Positions 31,411-41,293 of a DNA stretch of 57,521 nucleotides are shown piece by piece (position 1 is the stretch's first letter; every line of letters starts with the position of its first letter). Both the position numbers and the translations under genes were made by a program. Source of the DNA: Candidatus Aenigmatarchaeota archaeon. GTDB lineage: Archaea > Aenigmatarchaeota > Aenigmatarchaeia > JACPZZ01. Under the pieces are notes generated by a model that was not told where the DNA came from, searched no databases, and saw only the letters and a program-made list of their open reading frames with translations. The stretch spans positions 1 to 57,521 of the forward strand of contig JACQNZ010000004.1 in assembly GCA_016202815.1 (NCBI GenBank). Reading direction: 5' to 3'.

Positions 31411-34400
31411 ATGAATTTAAAAGGTTTTGCTGGCTTTGCGGCGTGGGGATTAATCGCAGCATCAGTTTCCTTGATTCTCGTTTTTGCCTTTTCCACATTG
31501 TTTGGTTTGGCAGAGTCGCTTGTTGTAAACGGCGTTAACGTTTCAGCGTCGCTGCCGAACGGCGACACGTCTGTTCTTGGTTCGATGAACAGCATAGTCG
31601 TCAAAAACAGCACCACAGTATTATACAATTTCACAATCAACGTAACATCCGGAATGAACATATCAACAATTAATATAACATTCCCGGCTTGGCCGTTCGA
31701 TTCCGCTTCCGCAAACATTTCTCTGGTAAATACTTCTGCAGCACCTGCAGTCTTCCAATTAGGCGCGCCTGCGTTAACCGGCTGGTCCACAAGGTTTGTC
31801 CAGAACTATTCGAACGGCGCAATAAAAACCGTAGAATTAAACGGCACATTCGCGCCGCAGACAATCAACGGTACCAACGGCAGCGTAATGGCGTGGTTCG
31901 CATTCAATGCGACATCTAATATCACAGGCGTTGGTAACTTGTCGGATAATCAAACAATGACATGGCATGTGTATGTCGCAAACGGCACCGATGCGCAATT
32001 GACAAAAGTAACAACAATTGTGGACAACAACCCGCCGCGTGTTTTGCTTACGAGGCCGCTCGTTAACTCATCGGGCAATACGTACGTACGCGGTTTATCA
32101 AACGAGGTTTTCCAGCTCAATATAACAGAAACCGCCTTGAACATATCAAGGAGGTCCAGCAACGACGGTTCAACCAACGTGACTTTGTGGTACAAGCAGT
32201 CCGGTGTAAGCACATGGAATGCGAAAACACTCACATGTTACAATGAAACAGGCCTGCCAAACGTTAATGACCCGTCAAAGGCACTGTACATGTGTAACAC
32301 TACACTGGACCTGTCCCAAGGCGGCGCACTGGGCGTTTTGGAAGAAGATGTGATAGATTTCTTCTTCAACGCGTCTGACATGGTCCTTAACACAGGTTAC
32401 AACGGCACGCAGGCTTCGCCGCACAAAGCGCAGGTTGACAGGACGCCTCCGGTCTTCTCAAATGTTGAGTCCAATGTTACTTACATCAACACGCTTAGCG
32501 CGTTGACCTCGAACATGAGCTTGAATGCAAGGTTAACAGACAACTTCGGGCTTGGAAACGCCACACTCGCGACAAATGAAACTAATGTGGCAGCAACCAC
32601 ATTTACGAACTACACGGCCAACAACACATATGCATCGCCGATACGCATGGCGGGAAGCGCGTATGTTCTTAATTTCACATGGAAAAACACCACACTGAAG
32701 ACCGGTTTCATAGTAGGCTGGCGTGTTTCGGCTACAGACGAAGCGGGCAACGAGAACACAACAGCCGTGAATGCGTTTACGATCGACAACGATGCGCCGG
32801 CAACCCACGGCGGATTCATAAACCTGATAAACAACGCCAACGTTTCGAACGTGTTCACAGTAAACGTTTCGGTAAACGACACGCTTTCAGGCATGTCATT
32901 TGTTTATCTTAACATATCGTACGAAGCGCCTGACGCTTCAATAAGAGGCATCAATAACATAACGCTCACGCAAGGCATTACAGGCTATTGGAACGCCACG
33001 ATAAACTCGACATTCAACATGCTTGGCGCTATAGCGGACGGCAATTACACTTTCCGCATTGTCGCGAACGACACGTTGAACAACCTTAACAACAGCCATG
33101 CGATTAAAGTGTGGATCGATAACCAGTTGCCCGTGATTTCTGTCACAAGGCCAACTGCCAGCCAAGTCATTACAGGACAATTCTCAGTCGAGGCTTTGGT
33201 CACAGATTCGGTGCGCGTCAGCAATGTGCAATATTACATAAGCAATGCTACATTCTCGAGCGGCGTGCTGTTCCAAATGACAAATACCTCCGGCGATATA
33301 CAGCTTCTGAATAACAACAGCGGCGTTTACAATTCTACGAACGTAACAAATGCAAACGTGTTTGTCGACGGCGTTTACAATGTAACGATAAGGGCCAATG
33401 ACAGCGCCAACAATTTCACATACGCCAACGTTTCCATAACCATTGACAACGTGCAAAACGCTACGGAACTTGATGCAGCTTCCTATACAAACGGAACCAT
33501 AAGGAAGGCCGGCCAGACTATCAACCTGAACTTCACAACAATAGGCAACCTTTACGGCAACTTCCCGTCAGGTTACGGCTACAACGTTTCCGTTTACATA
33601 GTCAACTCATCAGGAACAGCGATATTTGCAGGCAACGTGTCAAATGTTTCGCAGTTCTGGGCAAACGGGTCCATAACAATTCCGACGAACACAGCCGGCA
33701 ACGTGATCGACGACGGCAACAGGACATTCCAATTCCGCGTCCGGGACAATGCCGGCAACATACTGATAAACGGATCGTCCAATTTCACTGTGAACATTGA
33801 CAATTCGGCTGCCAATTATTCGAACCCGACGCCCCTGAACACAAGCTACATAACAGGCACATCAACACAATTGTTCCAAATCAGTATGACCGAAGTCAAT
33901 ATGAACATAAGCAAGAACGTGACGCTTTACTGGGGCAACGGGCCGGCGATACCGTCAACATGGAACGCAAAAACATTGCTGTGTTCAAACTCGACAGCGT
34001 TATACAGTTCATTGGGGTCGAACCTGGTCTGCAACACAACGCTAGACCTGTCCGGACAGCCGAATAACAGGATAATCTATTACTTCTTCAACAATTCCAA
34101 TGTCACGGATCCAAACGGAGACAAAGCCGGCAACGGCGGCTATTTCGGAAACGAAATCATACCGTTGAACACGACGATAGACAGGACTAACCCGGCTGTT
34201 GGCGTGCTATTGCCATTGGGCCGGGCGAACGTTTCAGGTTCGTTTACGCTGAACATAACCGCAAACAACACGCCTGCTGGTATATCGAATGTCTCGTACA
34301 GGATAACCAATGACACATGGCAATCGGACATGATACTGTTAACGAGAGGAATCGGAACCGCGACAGCAGGCTACTGGAACGGCACCAACACGACTACAGG

Positions 34401-37140
34401 ACTGGCTGCGCTGGGAGACGGCTTGTACAGGATCAGCATCAATGCGACAGACTTCGCAGGAAATGTAAACACCACAGTGAACGTGACGATAACGATAGAC
34501 AACACAAAGCCCAATGTGACTGTAGTCAGGCCGACGACAAAGCAGAACTTCTCCTCAAGTATTTCGATTAACGCAACGGTAAGGGATTCGGGCATATCCC
34601 GGACAATTGCAGACGGCGACATAAAATCAGTCGAGTACATACTTTCGAACGGCACGTGGACAGGTCCAGCCATTCAAATAACAAACACCACCAGTGGGCC
34701 TGCCAATTTCTTTGACATGTACAACGGGACCAATTTCACAAGTGCCACGCTCGCGGACGGCTTGTACAACATAACGGTCAACGCAACGGATTACGCAAAC
34801 AACTTCAACGACACCCAATACGTTTCGGTGAACATAGACCGCAACGCGCCGACCATTTCGATCAGATCGCCTACAGCCAACCAGTTTATCAAAGGCAACA
34901 TGAGCATTGTCGCTGAAGTTAACGACACGGTCTGGGTGTGGTATGTCCAGTACAAAATAGGCAACGGCACGTTTGCGGCGGATGGCATTGATTCGCCGTT
35001 AAGGATGACGAACATTTCAGGATCGACGGCGACCAACAACGGGTATTACAACGCGACCAATGACACGTCTGCCATAACGTCAGCGCTGTACCCGGGCGTT
35101 TACAACATAACTGTGTGGGCCAATGACACTGTGAACAATATAGTGCAGGTTAATTTGAGCGTTACGATAGACAACATAATCCCGGGAGCGCCCGGAGGAA
35201 CGACCGGCAACATAACCTCACCGGCCAGCGGCATACAATATTTCCCGAACAGGGTCTACAAATTCAACAAGACCTTTAACGATTCGGTGGGCGTTGTCAA
35301 CGTAACCCTTGAAATAGGATTGCCCACAGGCGGAAGAAATTACACCGCATTCCTCGCAGACGACACAGCCGTAAAAGGCAACTGGTCTGCTAATGTAACA
35401 GACTTGGCAGCGAACACGACCGGTTATTCGTTGACATGGTATGCAACCGACCAGTCCGGAAACGTGTTGAAAGTGGCCTCACACGATTACGTGGTCAACA
35501 AGAATATCACCCAATCTGTGAGAGTGGAGGTTAACGGCACATTCGCGATCGGAGGCGAAGTGAACACGACAACATGGCAGCGCGGGACCGCGATAAATAT
35601 CACGGCATATTCAAGCACAACAAATGTCAACGTCTCGATATTTGCCAACATAACACAGTTCGCGTTATCGTCGATAACCTATGTCCCGTATCCGGCAGGC
35701 ATACAGAACATCACGATATCGAACTCGAACATGGCTCTCGGAGCGTATAACATAACCGCAAACACGACTGGTAACGACAACTATACAGCCAATGCAACAG
35801 CCGCGGTGATAACGATCACGTTGCAGGACGACGCGCCATGGTCATTGATATTGTCGCCGGCAAACAACTCGAACATATCCAATATGTTTGGCAAGATGCT
35901 GATCAACGTGTCTGCTACAGACCTTAGCGGCGTTTCGGCCGTACTTTACACCATAGGCAACACGACAATGCAAACGGTTACGACCGGCCTGTTAAACAGC
36001 ACAGGCAATATTGCGAGCCATTATAACGTCAGCATAGACACGACGCTGTACGCTGAGGGCAAATACAACCTGACCATATCGATCAACGACACTGTAGGCA
36101 ATGTCAACAGCAGCTACCGGTTCAACATAACGTTTGACAGGACAGGGCCTGTGACGATCTTCAATTACCAGTTGGAAGGCACGAGGCTGGTCGGATTAAC
36201 GCCGGGCAACAACTCGTACAGGTCAGGAACAATAGTAGCCAACGCGACAATATCAGACGATACCTCCGGCGTGCACAGCAGCCACCAGACAATAAGAATC
36301 GGAAACACGACGCACTGGATGGGACCGACGTTCCCGATGTCTACGATATCGGGCGCATTCAACGCTTCGAACGTGACGACCGTCCTAGCTGATGGCCTCT
36401 ACAACATTACCATTACAGCGAACGATACAGCGGGCAATAACAGGACCAATGTGACGTTCTTCTATGTGGACAATACGGCGCCTTCGCTTGTTGGCGCATT
36501 ATCGAACAGCACTGTTGGCACGTACAGGGCTAACACTACAGAGCAGATCAGGGTGCAGATCAATGATGCGTTGCAAACAAACGCCACTATAGACATTTAC
36601 ACAAGGTGGCCTAACGGCACGACAAACCTCTATAACATTAGCTGGGCCGCCCCAGGCACGTCAGGCATATACTCGTGGAGAATAGATACGTCCGATTTGG
36701 TTACGGACCAGATGGTGAAATTCTATGTCGTAGCTACGGACAACGCAAGCAATGCCGCAACAGGCGTAGGAACTTTGGCCTCGCCGCTTTCGAACATAAC
36801 AATAAACACGAACTGCGGGCATGTGGGCAGGGCGTTGAATTGGTGCTCTGACGGCGCGTTAAAGACGACTGCGAACGGCTGGGCGACCGTGAACATGCCT
36901 ACGAAGGGTATCATAGAGCAGTTCAGTTCGCTGCAAGGCAATTATTCGGTCCACAACGTGACATCAAGGTCTGGCATATGGGCCAAATTCAATTACACCT
37001 ACCACTACACAGGGTCTTCATGGCTGTCGTTTGACCCGAACAGCGCGGCTTCGGAGAACACGCTGAAAGAGTTTAACCAGACAAACACTGAATACTGGTT
37101 CAACATCAACACGTCCAACGTGGTATTCAGAATAGAATAA
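31411..37140 (+). CDS. Giant Ig-like cell-surface protein
   Basis: 1909 residues. One N-terminal hydrophobic segment (residues about 8-32) acts as signal/anchor. The rest is a chain of about ten Ig/cadherin-like domains, visible as repeats of DGLYNITVNATD ... VTIDNTKPNVTVVRPT (the DNxxP linker ends each unit). Asn-Xaa-Ser/Thr sites are extremely frequent, so heavy N-glycosylation is likely. There is no C-terminal TM or sorting motif. It may be an adhesin or S-layer-like component. It lies directly before the PGF-pre-PGF protein at 37166. Confidence 0.85.
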   Translation: MNLKGFAGFAAWGLIAASVSLILVFAFSTLFGLAESLVVNGVNVSASLPNGDTSVLGSMNSIVVKNSTTVLYNFTINVTSGMNISTINITFPAWPFDSASANISLVNTSAAPAVFQLGAPALTGWSTRFVQNYSNGAIKTVELNGTFAPQTINGTNGSVMAWFAFNATSNITGVGNLSDNQTMTWHVYVANGTDAQLTKVTTIVDNNPPRVLLTRPLVNSSGNTYVRGLSNEVFQLNITETALNISRRSSNDGSTNVTLWYKQSGVSTWNAKTLTCYNETGLPNVNDPSKALYMCNTTLDLSQGGALGVLEEDVIDFFFNASDMVLNTGYNGTQASPHKAQVDRTPPVFSNVESNVTYINTLSALTSNMSLNARLTDNFGLGNATLATNETNVAATTFTNYTANNTYASPIRMAGSAYVLNFTWKNTTLKTGFIVGWRVSATDEAGNENTTAVNAFTIDNDAPATHGGFINLINNANVSNVFTVNVSVNDTLSGMSFVYLNISYEAPDASIRGINNITLTQGITGYWNATINSTFNMLGAIADGNYTFRIVANDTLNNLNNSHAIKVWIDNQLPVISVTRPTASQVITGQFSVEALVTDSVRVSNVQYYISNATFSSGVLFQMTNTSGDIQLLNNNSGVYNSTNVTNANVFVDGVYNVTIRANDSANNFTYANVSITIDNVQNATELDAASYTNGTIRKAGQTINLNFTTIGNLYGNFPSGYGYNVSVYIVNSSGTAIFAGNVSNVSQFWANGSITIPTNTAGNVIDDGNRTFQFRVRDNAGNILINGSSNFTVNIDNSAANYSNPTPLNTSYITGTSTQLFQISMTEVNMNISKNVTLYWGNGPAIPSTWNAKTLLCSNSTALYSSLGSNLVCNTTLDLSGQPNNRIIYYFFNNSNVTDPNGDKAGNGGYFGNEIIPLNTTIDRTNPAVGVLLPLGRANVSGSFTLNITANNTPAGISNVSYRITNDTWQSDMILLTRGIGTATAGYWNGTNTTTGLAALGDGLYRISINATDFAGNVNTTVNVTITIDNTKPNVTVVRPTTKQNFSSSISINATVRDSGISRTIADGDIKSVEYILSNGTWTGPAIQITNTTSGPANFFDMYNGTNFTSATLADGLYNITVNATDYANNFNDTQYVSVNIDRNAPTISIRSPTANQFIKGNMSIVAEVNDTVWVWYVQYKIGNGTFAADGIDSPLRMTNISGSTATNNGYYNATNDTSAITSALYPGVYNITVWANDTVNNIVQVNLSVTIDNIIPGAPGGTTGNITSPASGIQYFPNRVYKFNKTFNDSVGVVNVTLEIGLPTGGRNYTAFLADDTAVKGNWSANVTDLAANTTGYSLTWYATDQSGNVLKVASHDYVVNKNITQSVRVEVNGTFAIGGEVNTTTWQRGTAINITAYSSTTNVNVSIFANITQFALSSITYVPYPAGIQNITISNSNMALGAYNITANTTGNDNYTANATAAVITITLQDDAPWSLILSPANNSNISNMFGKMLINVSATDLSGVSAVLYTIGNTTMQTVTTGLLNSTGNIASHYNVSIDTTLYAEGKYNLTISINDTVGNVNSSYRFNITFDRTGPVTIFNYQLEGTRLVGLTPGNNSYRSGTIVANATISDDTSGVHSSHQTIRIGNTTHWMGPTFPMSTISGAFNASNVTTVLADGLYNITITANDTAGNNRTNVTFFYVDNTAPSLVGALSNSTVGTYRANTTEQIRVQINDALQTNATIDIYTRWPNGTTNLYNISWAAPGTSGIYSWRIDTSDLVTDQMVKFYVVATDNASNAATGVGTLASPLSNITINTNCGHVGRALNWCSDGALKTTANGWATVNMPTKGIIEQFSSLQGNYSVHNVTSRSGIWAKFNYTYHYTGSSWLSFDPNSAASENTLKEFNQTNTEYWFNINTSNVVFRIE

Positions 37141-37165
37141 GGTTGATAACCCTTGAGGTTTAAAG

Positions 37166-38404
37166 ATGTTCATGGCAAAAATACCCAAACAGGTAGCTTA
37201 TAGCTTTTTAGCCTCCCTGTTCTTTTTTTCCTTTTTTTCCACGTTCATAGCAGCTGTGCCTGGTACATGGAAAGGTTACGCATACGCAAACACGACGCTT
37301 GCAGAAAACAGTTTGCCTGTTTCCGCGTACATACTAGGCTCGTTAAAGGCCAACACAAGCACAACAACAGCGCAGAGCAGGGGCTTTTTCATACTTGAAG
37401 TCGAAGGCGGATCCGGCGATGTTGTCGGATTCCAAATCTGCGGCGTGAACGTCAACCAGGAGAACCAGTCATGGTCTTCAGGCCCGCATTACAACGGCAC
37501 GGAACCGCGCTTTAACCTATCGTTTAGTCGCCAAACCGACAGTACAGCATGCACATACGCCTGCGGATGCACGGGCGGTTATTGCAATTCCGGTTCTTGC
37601 GCGAGCAGCGCGCCTTCGTCAGGAACAACCGGCGGTTCGTCAGGCGGCGGCGGGGGTGGCGGCGGAACGACGACAACTACGACCGTGGCAACGACAACTA
37701 CGACCACGACAGCACCGGCGACTACGACGACAACCACAACAACGACGACCACTACAACGGTCGTAACGCAGACAGTAGACCAGGTCCCTGCCAATGTTCC
37801 TGTTGAAATAAAACTGCCCGCGCCCGAGTCGACATCGGTTGAGTCGATAACGATCAACACAGCGACTGCGGCAAGCAATGTCCAGGTGACTGTGGCGACT
37901 ACATCAGCGCCTTCCACAGCGTCAACGATAATCTCATCTTCGGTGGGCGCAGTTTACAGGTACCTTGACGTAAAGACCGTCAATGTCGAATCAACTGCGG
38001 TAAAAAGCGCTAAATTTAAGTTCAAAGTCGAAAGGTCGTGGTTCACTGCGAATGAAATAGACCAGACCACTGTCAACTTAAACAGGCTGGTTAACGGCGA
38101 TTGGGTCAAACTCGCCACAAACATCGAAGGTGGGGATAACAATTACGTGTTCTACGAGGCGGAGTCGCCCGGCTTCTCAATATTTGCCATAACAGGCGAA
38201 AAGATAAAGCCCGGCGCAACCACAACAACCGTGCCGATCCCGACAACCACGACGCAGCCGTCTTTAACGAGCACCACAACAGCGCCGGCGCAGCCGTCAG
38301 GCACGGGCGTCATCGTTGTTATTTTAGTGCTTATAGTCATAGCCGCGGGTTATTTCTACATGAAAAGCAAGAGCCAGGGAAGGTTCAGCTTTCCGAAAGT
38401 ATAA
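37166..38404 (+). CDS. PGF-pre-PGF surface protein with Thr-rich linkers
   Basis: 412 residues. Signal peptide (residues about 10-34), a small Asn-glycosylation-rich domain with paired Cys (CTYACGCTGGYCNSGSC), a Gly run, a poly-Thr linker, then a domain ending in EAESPGFSIFAITGEK, the PGF-pre-PGF motif found in archaeal surface proteins. A second Thr/Pro linker leads to a C-terminal TM (residues about 378-397) and a short basic tail. ATG 37172 is an alternative start. Probably displayed on the envelope with the giant protein upstream. Confidence 0.85.
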   Translation: MFMAKIPKQVAYSFLASLFFFSFFSTFIAAVPGTWKGYAYANTTLAENSLPVSAYILGSLKANTSTTTAQSRGFFILEVEGGSGDVVGFQICGVNVNQENQSWSSGPHYNGTEPRFNLSFSRQTDSTACTYACGCTGGYCNSGSCASSAPSSGTTGGSSGGGGGGGGTTTTTTVATTTTTTTAPATTTTTTTTTTTTTVVTQTVDQVPANVPVEIKLPAPESTSVESITINTATAASNVQVTVATTSAPSTASTIISSSVGAVYRYLDVKTVNVESTAVKSAKFKFKVERSWFTANEIDQTTVNLNRLVNGDWVKLATNIEGGDNNYVFYEAESPGFSIFAITGEKIKPGATTTTVPIPTTTTQPSLTSTTTAPAQPSGTGVIVVILVLIVIAAGYFYMKSKSQGRFSFPKV

Positions 38405-38424
38405 GCTTTTTCTTTTGACAACGG

Positions 38425-38579
38425 TTTGCAATGCAAGCAAGTTTTGCGATGCAAAACTGCTCCAGTTTGCCTGATGGCAAACTTGGAACCGTGCAAAGGA
38501 AATGATTATTTCCTTTGAAAGAAAAACCCTCAACAACGAAAATCGTTAGATTTTCGTGTGCAGGAAACTAAAGTTTCCT
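38425..38579. repeat. Array of six short palindromes
   Basis: The 240-base gap after the PGF gene holds consecutive hairpins: TTGCA-A-TGCAA (about 38426), AGTTTTGC-GAT-GCAAAACT (38440-38458), AGTTTGCC-TGAT-GGCAAACT (38464-38483), AAAGGAAAT-GATT-ATTTCCTTT (38496-38517), CGAAAATC-GTTA-GATTTTCG (38537-38556) and AGGAAACT-AA-AGTTTCCT (38562-38579). Related hairpins recur at 50593-50693. Confidence 0.8.
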
Positions 38580-38644
38580 ACAGGTAAAAAGAAAAAATGG
38601 AAAAACTCAGGCTTTTATTTCTTTGTTTCCACAATAACCCTTTG

Positions 38645-39583
38645 ATGGCCATGAAAGAGAACAGCGTGGACAAGGTCAGGGGTCTGGACATTTCAAAAGA
38701 TATCACCATAGCAGAATTTCTTAAAAGCGTGAAACACACGGGATTCCAGGCCACCAACCTGGGCAAGGCCGCGGAAATCGTGGAAAAAATGAAGCGCGAC
38801 AAGGCGACAATTTTTTTGGCGTTCACATCAAATATGGTTTCGTCAGGCTTGCGCGATGTTTTCGCTTACCTCGCAAAAAACAAGCTCATCGACGTTATCA
38901 TAACGTCCGTAGGCTCGGTTGAGGAGGATTTGATAAAATCGCAGAAGCCTTTCCTGCTTGGAAGTTTTGACATGAATGATATAGAACTGCACAAAGAGGG
39001 CGTCAACCGGATAGGCAATGTTTTGGTCCCCAATGACCGTTATGAACACCTTGAAAAGGTCTTGCAGCCCTTTTTCGCAAAAATGCACGACAAGCAAAAG
39101 AAGACGGGCAAGATGGTTTCGCCCAGCGAGTTAATACGCGAGCTTGGCGTTCTGGCGGGCGAGGACTCATTTATTTACTGGGCGTCGAAAAACGGCATAC
39201 CGGTATTTTGCCCGGCCATAACTGACGGCGCTTTCGGTTTACAGGCATTTTTCTACAAGCAGGACCACAAAGATTTTGGAATTGATGTTACAGCGGACAT
39301 GCAGCGCTTGGCGGAGATTGTTTTGCAGTCCAAGAAAGCGGGCGCGATAATCTTAGGCGGCGGCGTTGCGAAACACCACACCATCGGCGTTAACATTCTT
39401 CGTGACGGGCTGGATTATGCCGTTTACGTTACAACAGCCGGCGAAGGCGACGGGTCTGTGGCCGGAGCACGCCCGCGCGAAGCGAAGTCGTGGTCGAAAT
39501 TGAAGGAAGAATCGCACTCCGTTTGCGTGGAAGGTGACGCGACCATAGTTTTTAGTTTGCTGGCCTTCGCGCTCAAGGATTGA
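38645..39583 (+). CDS. dys: Deoxyhypusine synthase
   Basis: 312 residues from ATG 38645. The frame opens at 38597, but those 16 residues (MEKLRLLFLC...) are unlike the family; ATG 38651 is also possible. Motifs are LKSVKHTGFQATNLGKA at the N-terminus, NMVSSGLRDVFAYLAKN (NAD-binding), EDSFIYWASKNGIPVFCPAI, and IILGGGVAKHH with the catalytic Lys. It transfers the butylamine of spermidine to aIF5A, a modification of archaea and eukaryotes. Followed after 5 bases by a membrane protein gene. Confidence 0.93.
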   Translation: MAMKENSVDKVRGLDISKDITIAEFLKSVKHTGFQATNLGKAAEIVEKMKRDKATIFLAFTSNMVSSGLRDVFAYLAKNKLIDVIITSVGSVEEDLIKSQKPFLLGSFDMNDIELHKEGVNRIGNVLVPNDRYEHLEKVLQPFFAKMHDKQKKTGKMVSPSELIRELGVLAGEDSFIYWASKNGIPVFCPAITDGAFGLQAFFYKQDHKDFGIDVTADMQRLAEIVLQSKKAGAIILGGGVAKHHTIGVNILRDGLDYAVYVTTAGEGDGSVAGARPREAKSWSKLKEESHSVCVEGDATIVFSLLAFALKD

Positions 39584-39588
39584 TCCTT

Positions 39589-40113
39589 ATGGCGCCTGAA
39601 CTATTCGCGGCCGCTTTTGCGGCAGGAATTGTCGTGAAGCTTGTTGACCAGATAGAGGACGATGGGTTGAAATTAAAAAATACGGCATTGCTTTTTGGCT
39701 TATTTTACGGGTTTTTGCTGGCGTATGTCATGATCAAATCATCTTTGGCCGCGAACCTGTGGATGGCGGCCGTGCTTGCGAACGTGCTTGCCGGGAAAAT
39801 AGACGCGCCCGGACACAGGCTGGGGGTTTTTTCCATGTTGTTTATCCTGTCCATCATAGGATTTCCGAAATTCGATGCCAGCCTGCTGGCATTGTTCGCG
39901 CTTGCGGCGTACGCCGACGAGTTTTTGGAAGGCCTGGGCGAAAGAAAGAAAATAAAAAACAAAAGCTTATCCAAAATAGCAAGGCTGAGAGCCGTACTTG
40001 AAATTACCGCGTTCGCGGTTTCAGTTTACACGGGCCAATGGACGCTGTTCGCCTTGATACTGCTTTTCGACGCAGGTTATATTGCGGCGAGCGTGCGGGC
40101 CGGAAAATATTAA
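39589..40113 (+). CDS. Polytopic membrane protein, unknown
   Basis: 174 residues with five to six hydrophobic segments. Conserved-looking polar features are KLVDQIEDD near residue 20, GKIDAPGHRLG near residue 65 and YADEFLEGLGERKK. Asp-rich DQxxD-like stretches and TM layout recall small prenyl- or phospho-transferase-type membrane enzymes, but I cannot assign a family. The ATG at 39589 follows the deoxyhypusine synthase stop by 5 bases, so the two share a transcript. Confidence 0.6.
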   Translation: MAPELFAAAFAAGIVVKLVDQIEDDGLKLKNTALLFGLFYGFLLAYVMIKSSLAANLWMAAVLANVLAGKIDAPGHRLGVFSMLFILSIIGFPKFDASLLALFALAAYADEFLEGLGERKKIKNKSLSKIARLRAVLEITAFAVSVYTGQWTLFALILLFDAGYIAASVRAGKY

Positions 40114-40144
40114 TAGTATCAGAAGCGAATTATTGAGTGGTCTT

Positions 40145-40600
40145 ATGGCGAATAACCTTTTTTTGCCCGCGTTGCTTGCTTTGGCGGTCCTGGCCAGCGG
40201 CTGCACGTCAGCTACAACAGGCACGACGACTACTACAACCACAGCAACGGCCACAACCCAGGCGACTACAACGACCGCGAGCGCGGTGACAACGACAACA
40301 ACGGCTACGACAACGACGCAGCCGAGCGTAAAAGAAATACAAATGACGGCCAGCCAGTGGAAGTTTGAACCCAGCGAAATAACTGTTAATCAGGGCGATA
40401 CGGTAAGACTGGAAATAAAAAACATAGACGTGGCGCACGGTTTCAGCCTTTCAGAGTTCGGCATCAGCAAACAATTGCCGGCCGGCGCGACAACGACGGT
40501 TGAGTTTGCCGCTAACAAAAAGGGCACGTTCACGTTCTTCTGCTCCGTGTTCTGCGGATCCGGCCACGGCGGGATGACCGGCAAGCTGGTCGTGCAATAA
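40145..40600 (+). CDS. CuA-like cupredoxin lipoprotein
   Basis: 151 residues from ATG 40145. Signal peptide with lipobox LASGC (Cys20), then a Thr-rich linker of about 50 residues, then a cupredoxin domain (WKFEPSEITVNQGDTVRLEI, VAHGFSLSEFG). The end FFCSVFCGSGHGGM has Cys133, Cys137, His141 and Met144, the spacing of the binuclear CuA site of cytochrome oxidase subunit II and nitrous oxide reductase. No oxidase genes are in view, so it may be a free electron carrier or copper-binding protein outside the cell. Confidence 0.88.
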   Translation: MANNLFLPALLALAVLASGCTSATTGTTTTTTTATATTQATTTTASAVTTTTTATTTTQPSVKEIQMTASQWKFEPSEITVNQGDTVRLEIKNIDVAHGFSLSEFGISKQLPAGATTTVEFAANKKGTFTFFCSVFCGSGHGGMTGKLVVQ

Positions 40601-40633
40601 GAATGTTTTAAATCTGCAAATTCAAAATAAAAT

Positions 40634-40867
40634 ATGAGTTGGCTAAAAAGTATTATCGAAAGTGGAGGTACTTGGTATAATTTTAAACAAATAAATAATG
40701 AAAGCGGAACAATAACGAACGTCATTTTTGGTTATTCTGGAATAGGAAGTCCACATGGGCATGATGTATTTGTGAATCAAGATACGATTTACGCAAGACC
40801 ATTTATAGACTTGGCATGCCGACTTTCTGGAACGCAGGTAATTATTCATCGTGCACTAAAGCCGTAA
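40634..40867 (+). CDS. Unknown 77-residue protein
   Basis: A short AT-rich frame with TTTAAATCTGC and AATAAAATATG just upstream. The sequence has GTWYNFKQINNESGTITNVI and GSPHGHDVFVNQDTIYARP; no family recognised. Its base composition differs from the neighbours. Coding status is probable, not certain. Confidence 0.45.
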   Translation: MSWLKSIIESGGTWYNFKQINNESGTITNVIFGYSGIGSPHGHDVFVNQDTIYARPFIDLACRLSGTQVIIHRALKP

Positions 40868-41065
40868 ATCTGCACTTTTAGTCGTTAAAATTGACTACAT
40901 TGGGCGCAAGCTATAGAAACGGCCTTGCTTATAAGTCCCCTATTTAAACCCCGGAACAAGCTTATAAGTCTGCGGCATCATTTTAGTCTAGACATAAAGG
41001 GAGCTTCTTTCTGAAAGGAGTTTTTTCTTTGTGTCGGATATAGGAAAAAAAGGTGAATAAGGAAA
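40868..41065 (+). promoter_or_regulatory. Upstream region of the CxxC zinc-ribbon gene
   Basis: About 200 bases with no gene. Two copies of GCTTATAAGTC (near 40926 and 40962) contain TATA-like elements, one followed by TATTTAAACC. A purine-rich AAGGTGAATAAGGAAAATGG precedes the ATG at 41066. Two promoters or a tandem operator are possible. Confidence 0.45.
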
Positions 41066-41218
41066 ATGGCATTTGGTGGACGCAATTTCGGCGGTCCCAG
41101 AGAGATGCACAAGGTAACTTGCGCAGATTGCGGGAACGAATCTGAAGTCCCTTTCAAGCCGGACGGTAAACGTCCTGTTTATTGCAGGGATTGCTTCAAC
41201 AAGAGACGCGGCGCTTAA
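41066..41218 (+). CDS. CxxC...CxxC zinc-ribbon protein, 50 residues
   Basis: ATG 41066 to TAA 41218. MHKVTCADCGNESEVPFKP then KRPVYCRDCFNKRR: two CxxC knuckles around a PFKPDGKRPVYC core. This small domain is widespread in DPANN archaea and CPR bacteria, often fused to or near RNA helicases, and is thought to bind nucleic acid. It appears here as a free protein with its own promoter. Confidence 0.85.
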   Translation: MAFGGRNFGGPREMHKVTCADCGNESEVPFKPDGKRPVYCRDCFNKRRGA

Positions 41219-41293
41219 ATCTTAAGCGACGGCTTTTAGAAAAGTAAATAAGACGTTATTTGGTTTTGGGCCCTATTGCCCTGATTTTGTTTT

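Noticed and set aside
37579-37917. Antisense Val-rich frame over the PGF gene
   Set aside because: Mirror of the poly-Thr codons in the real gene.
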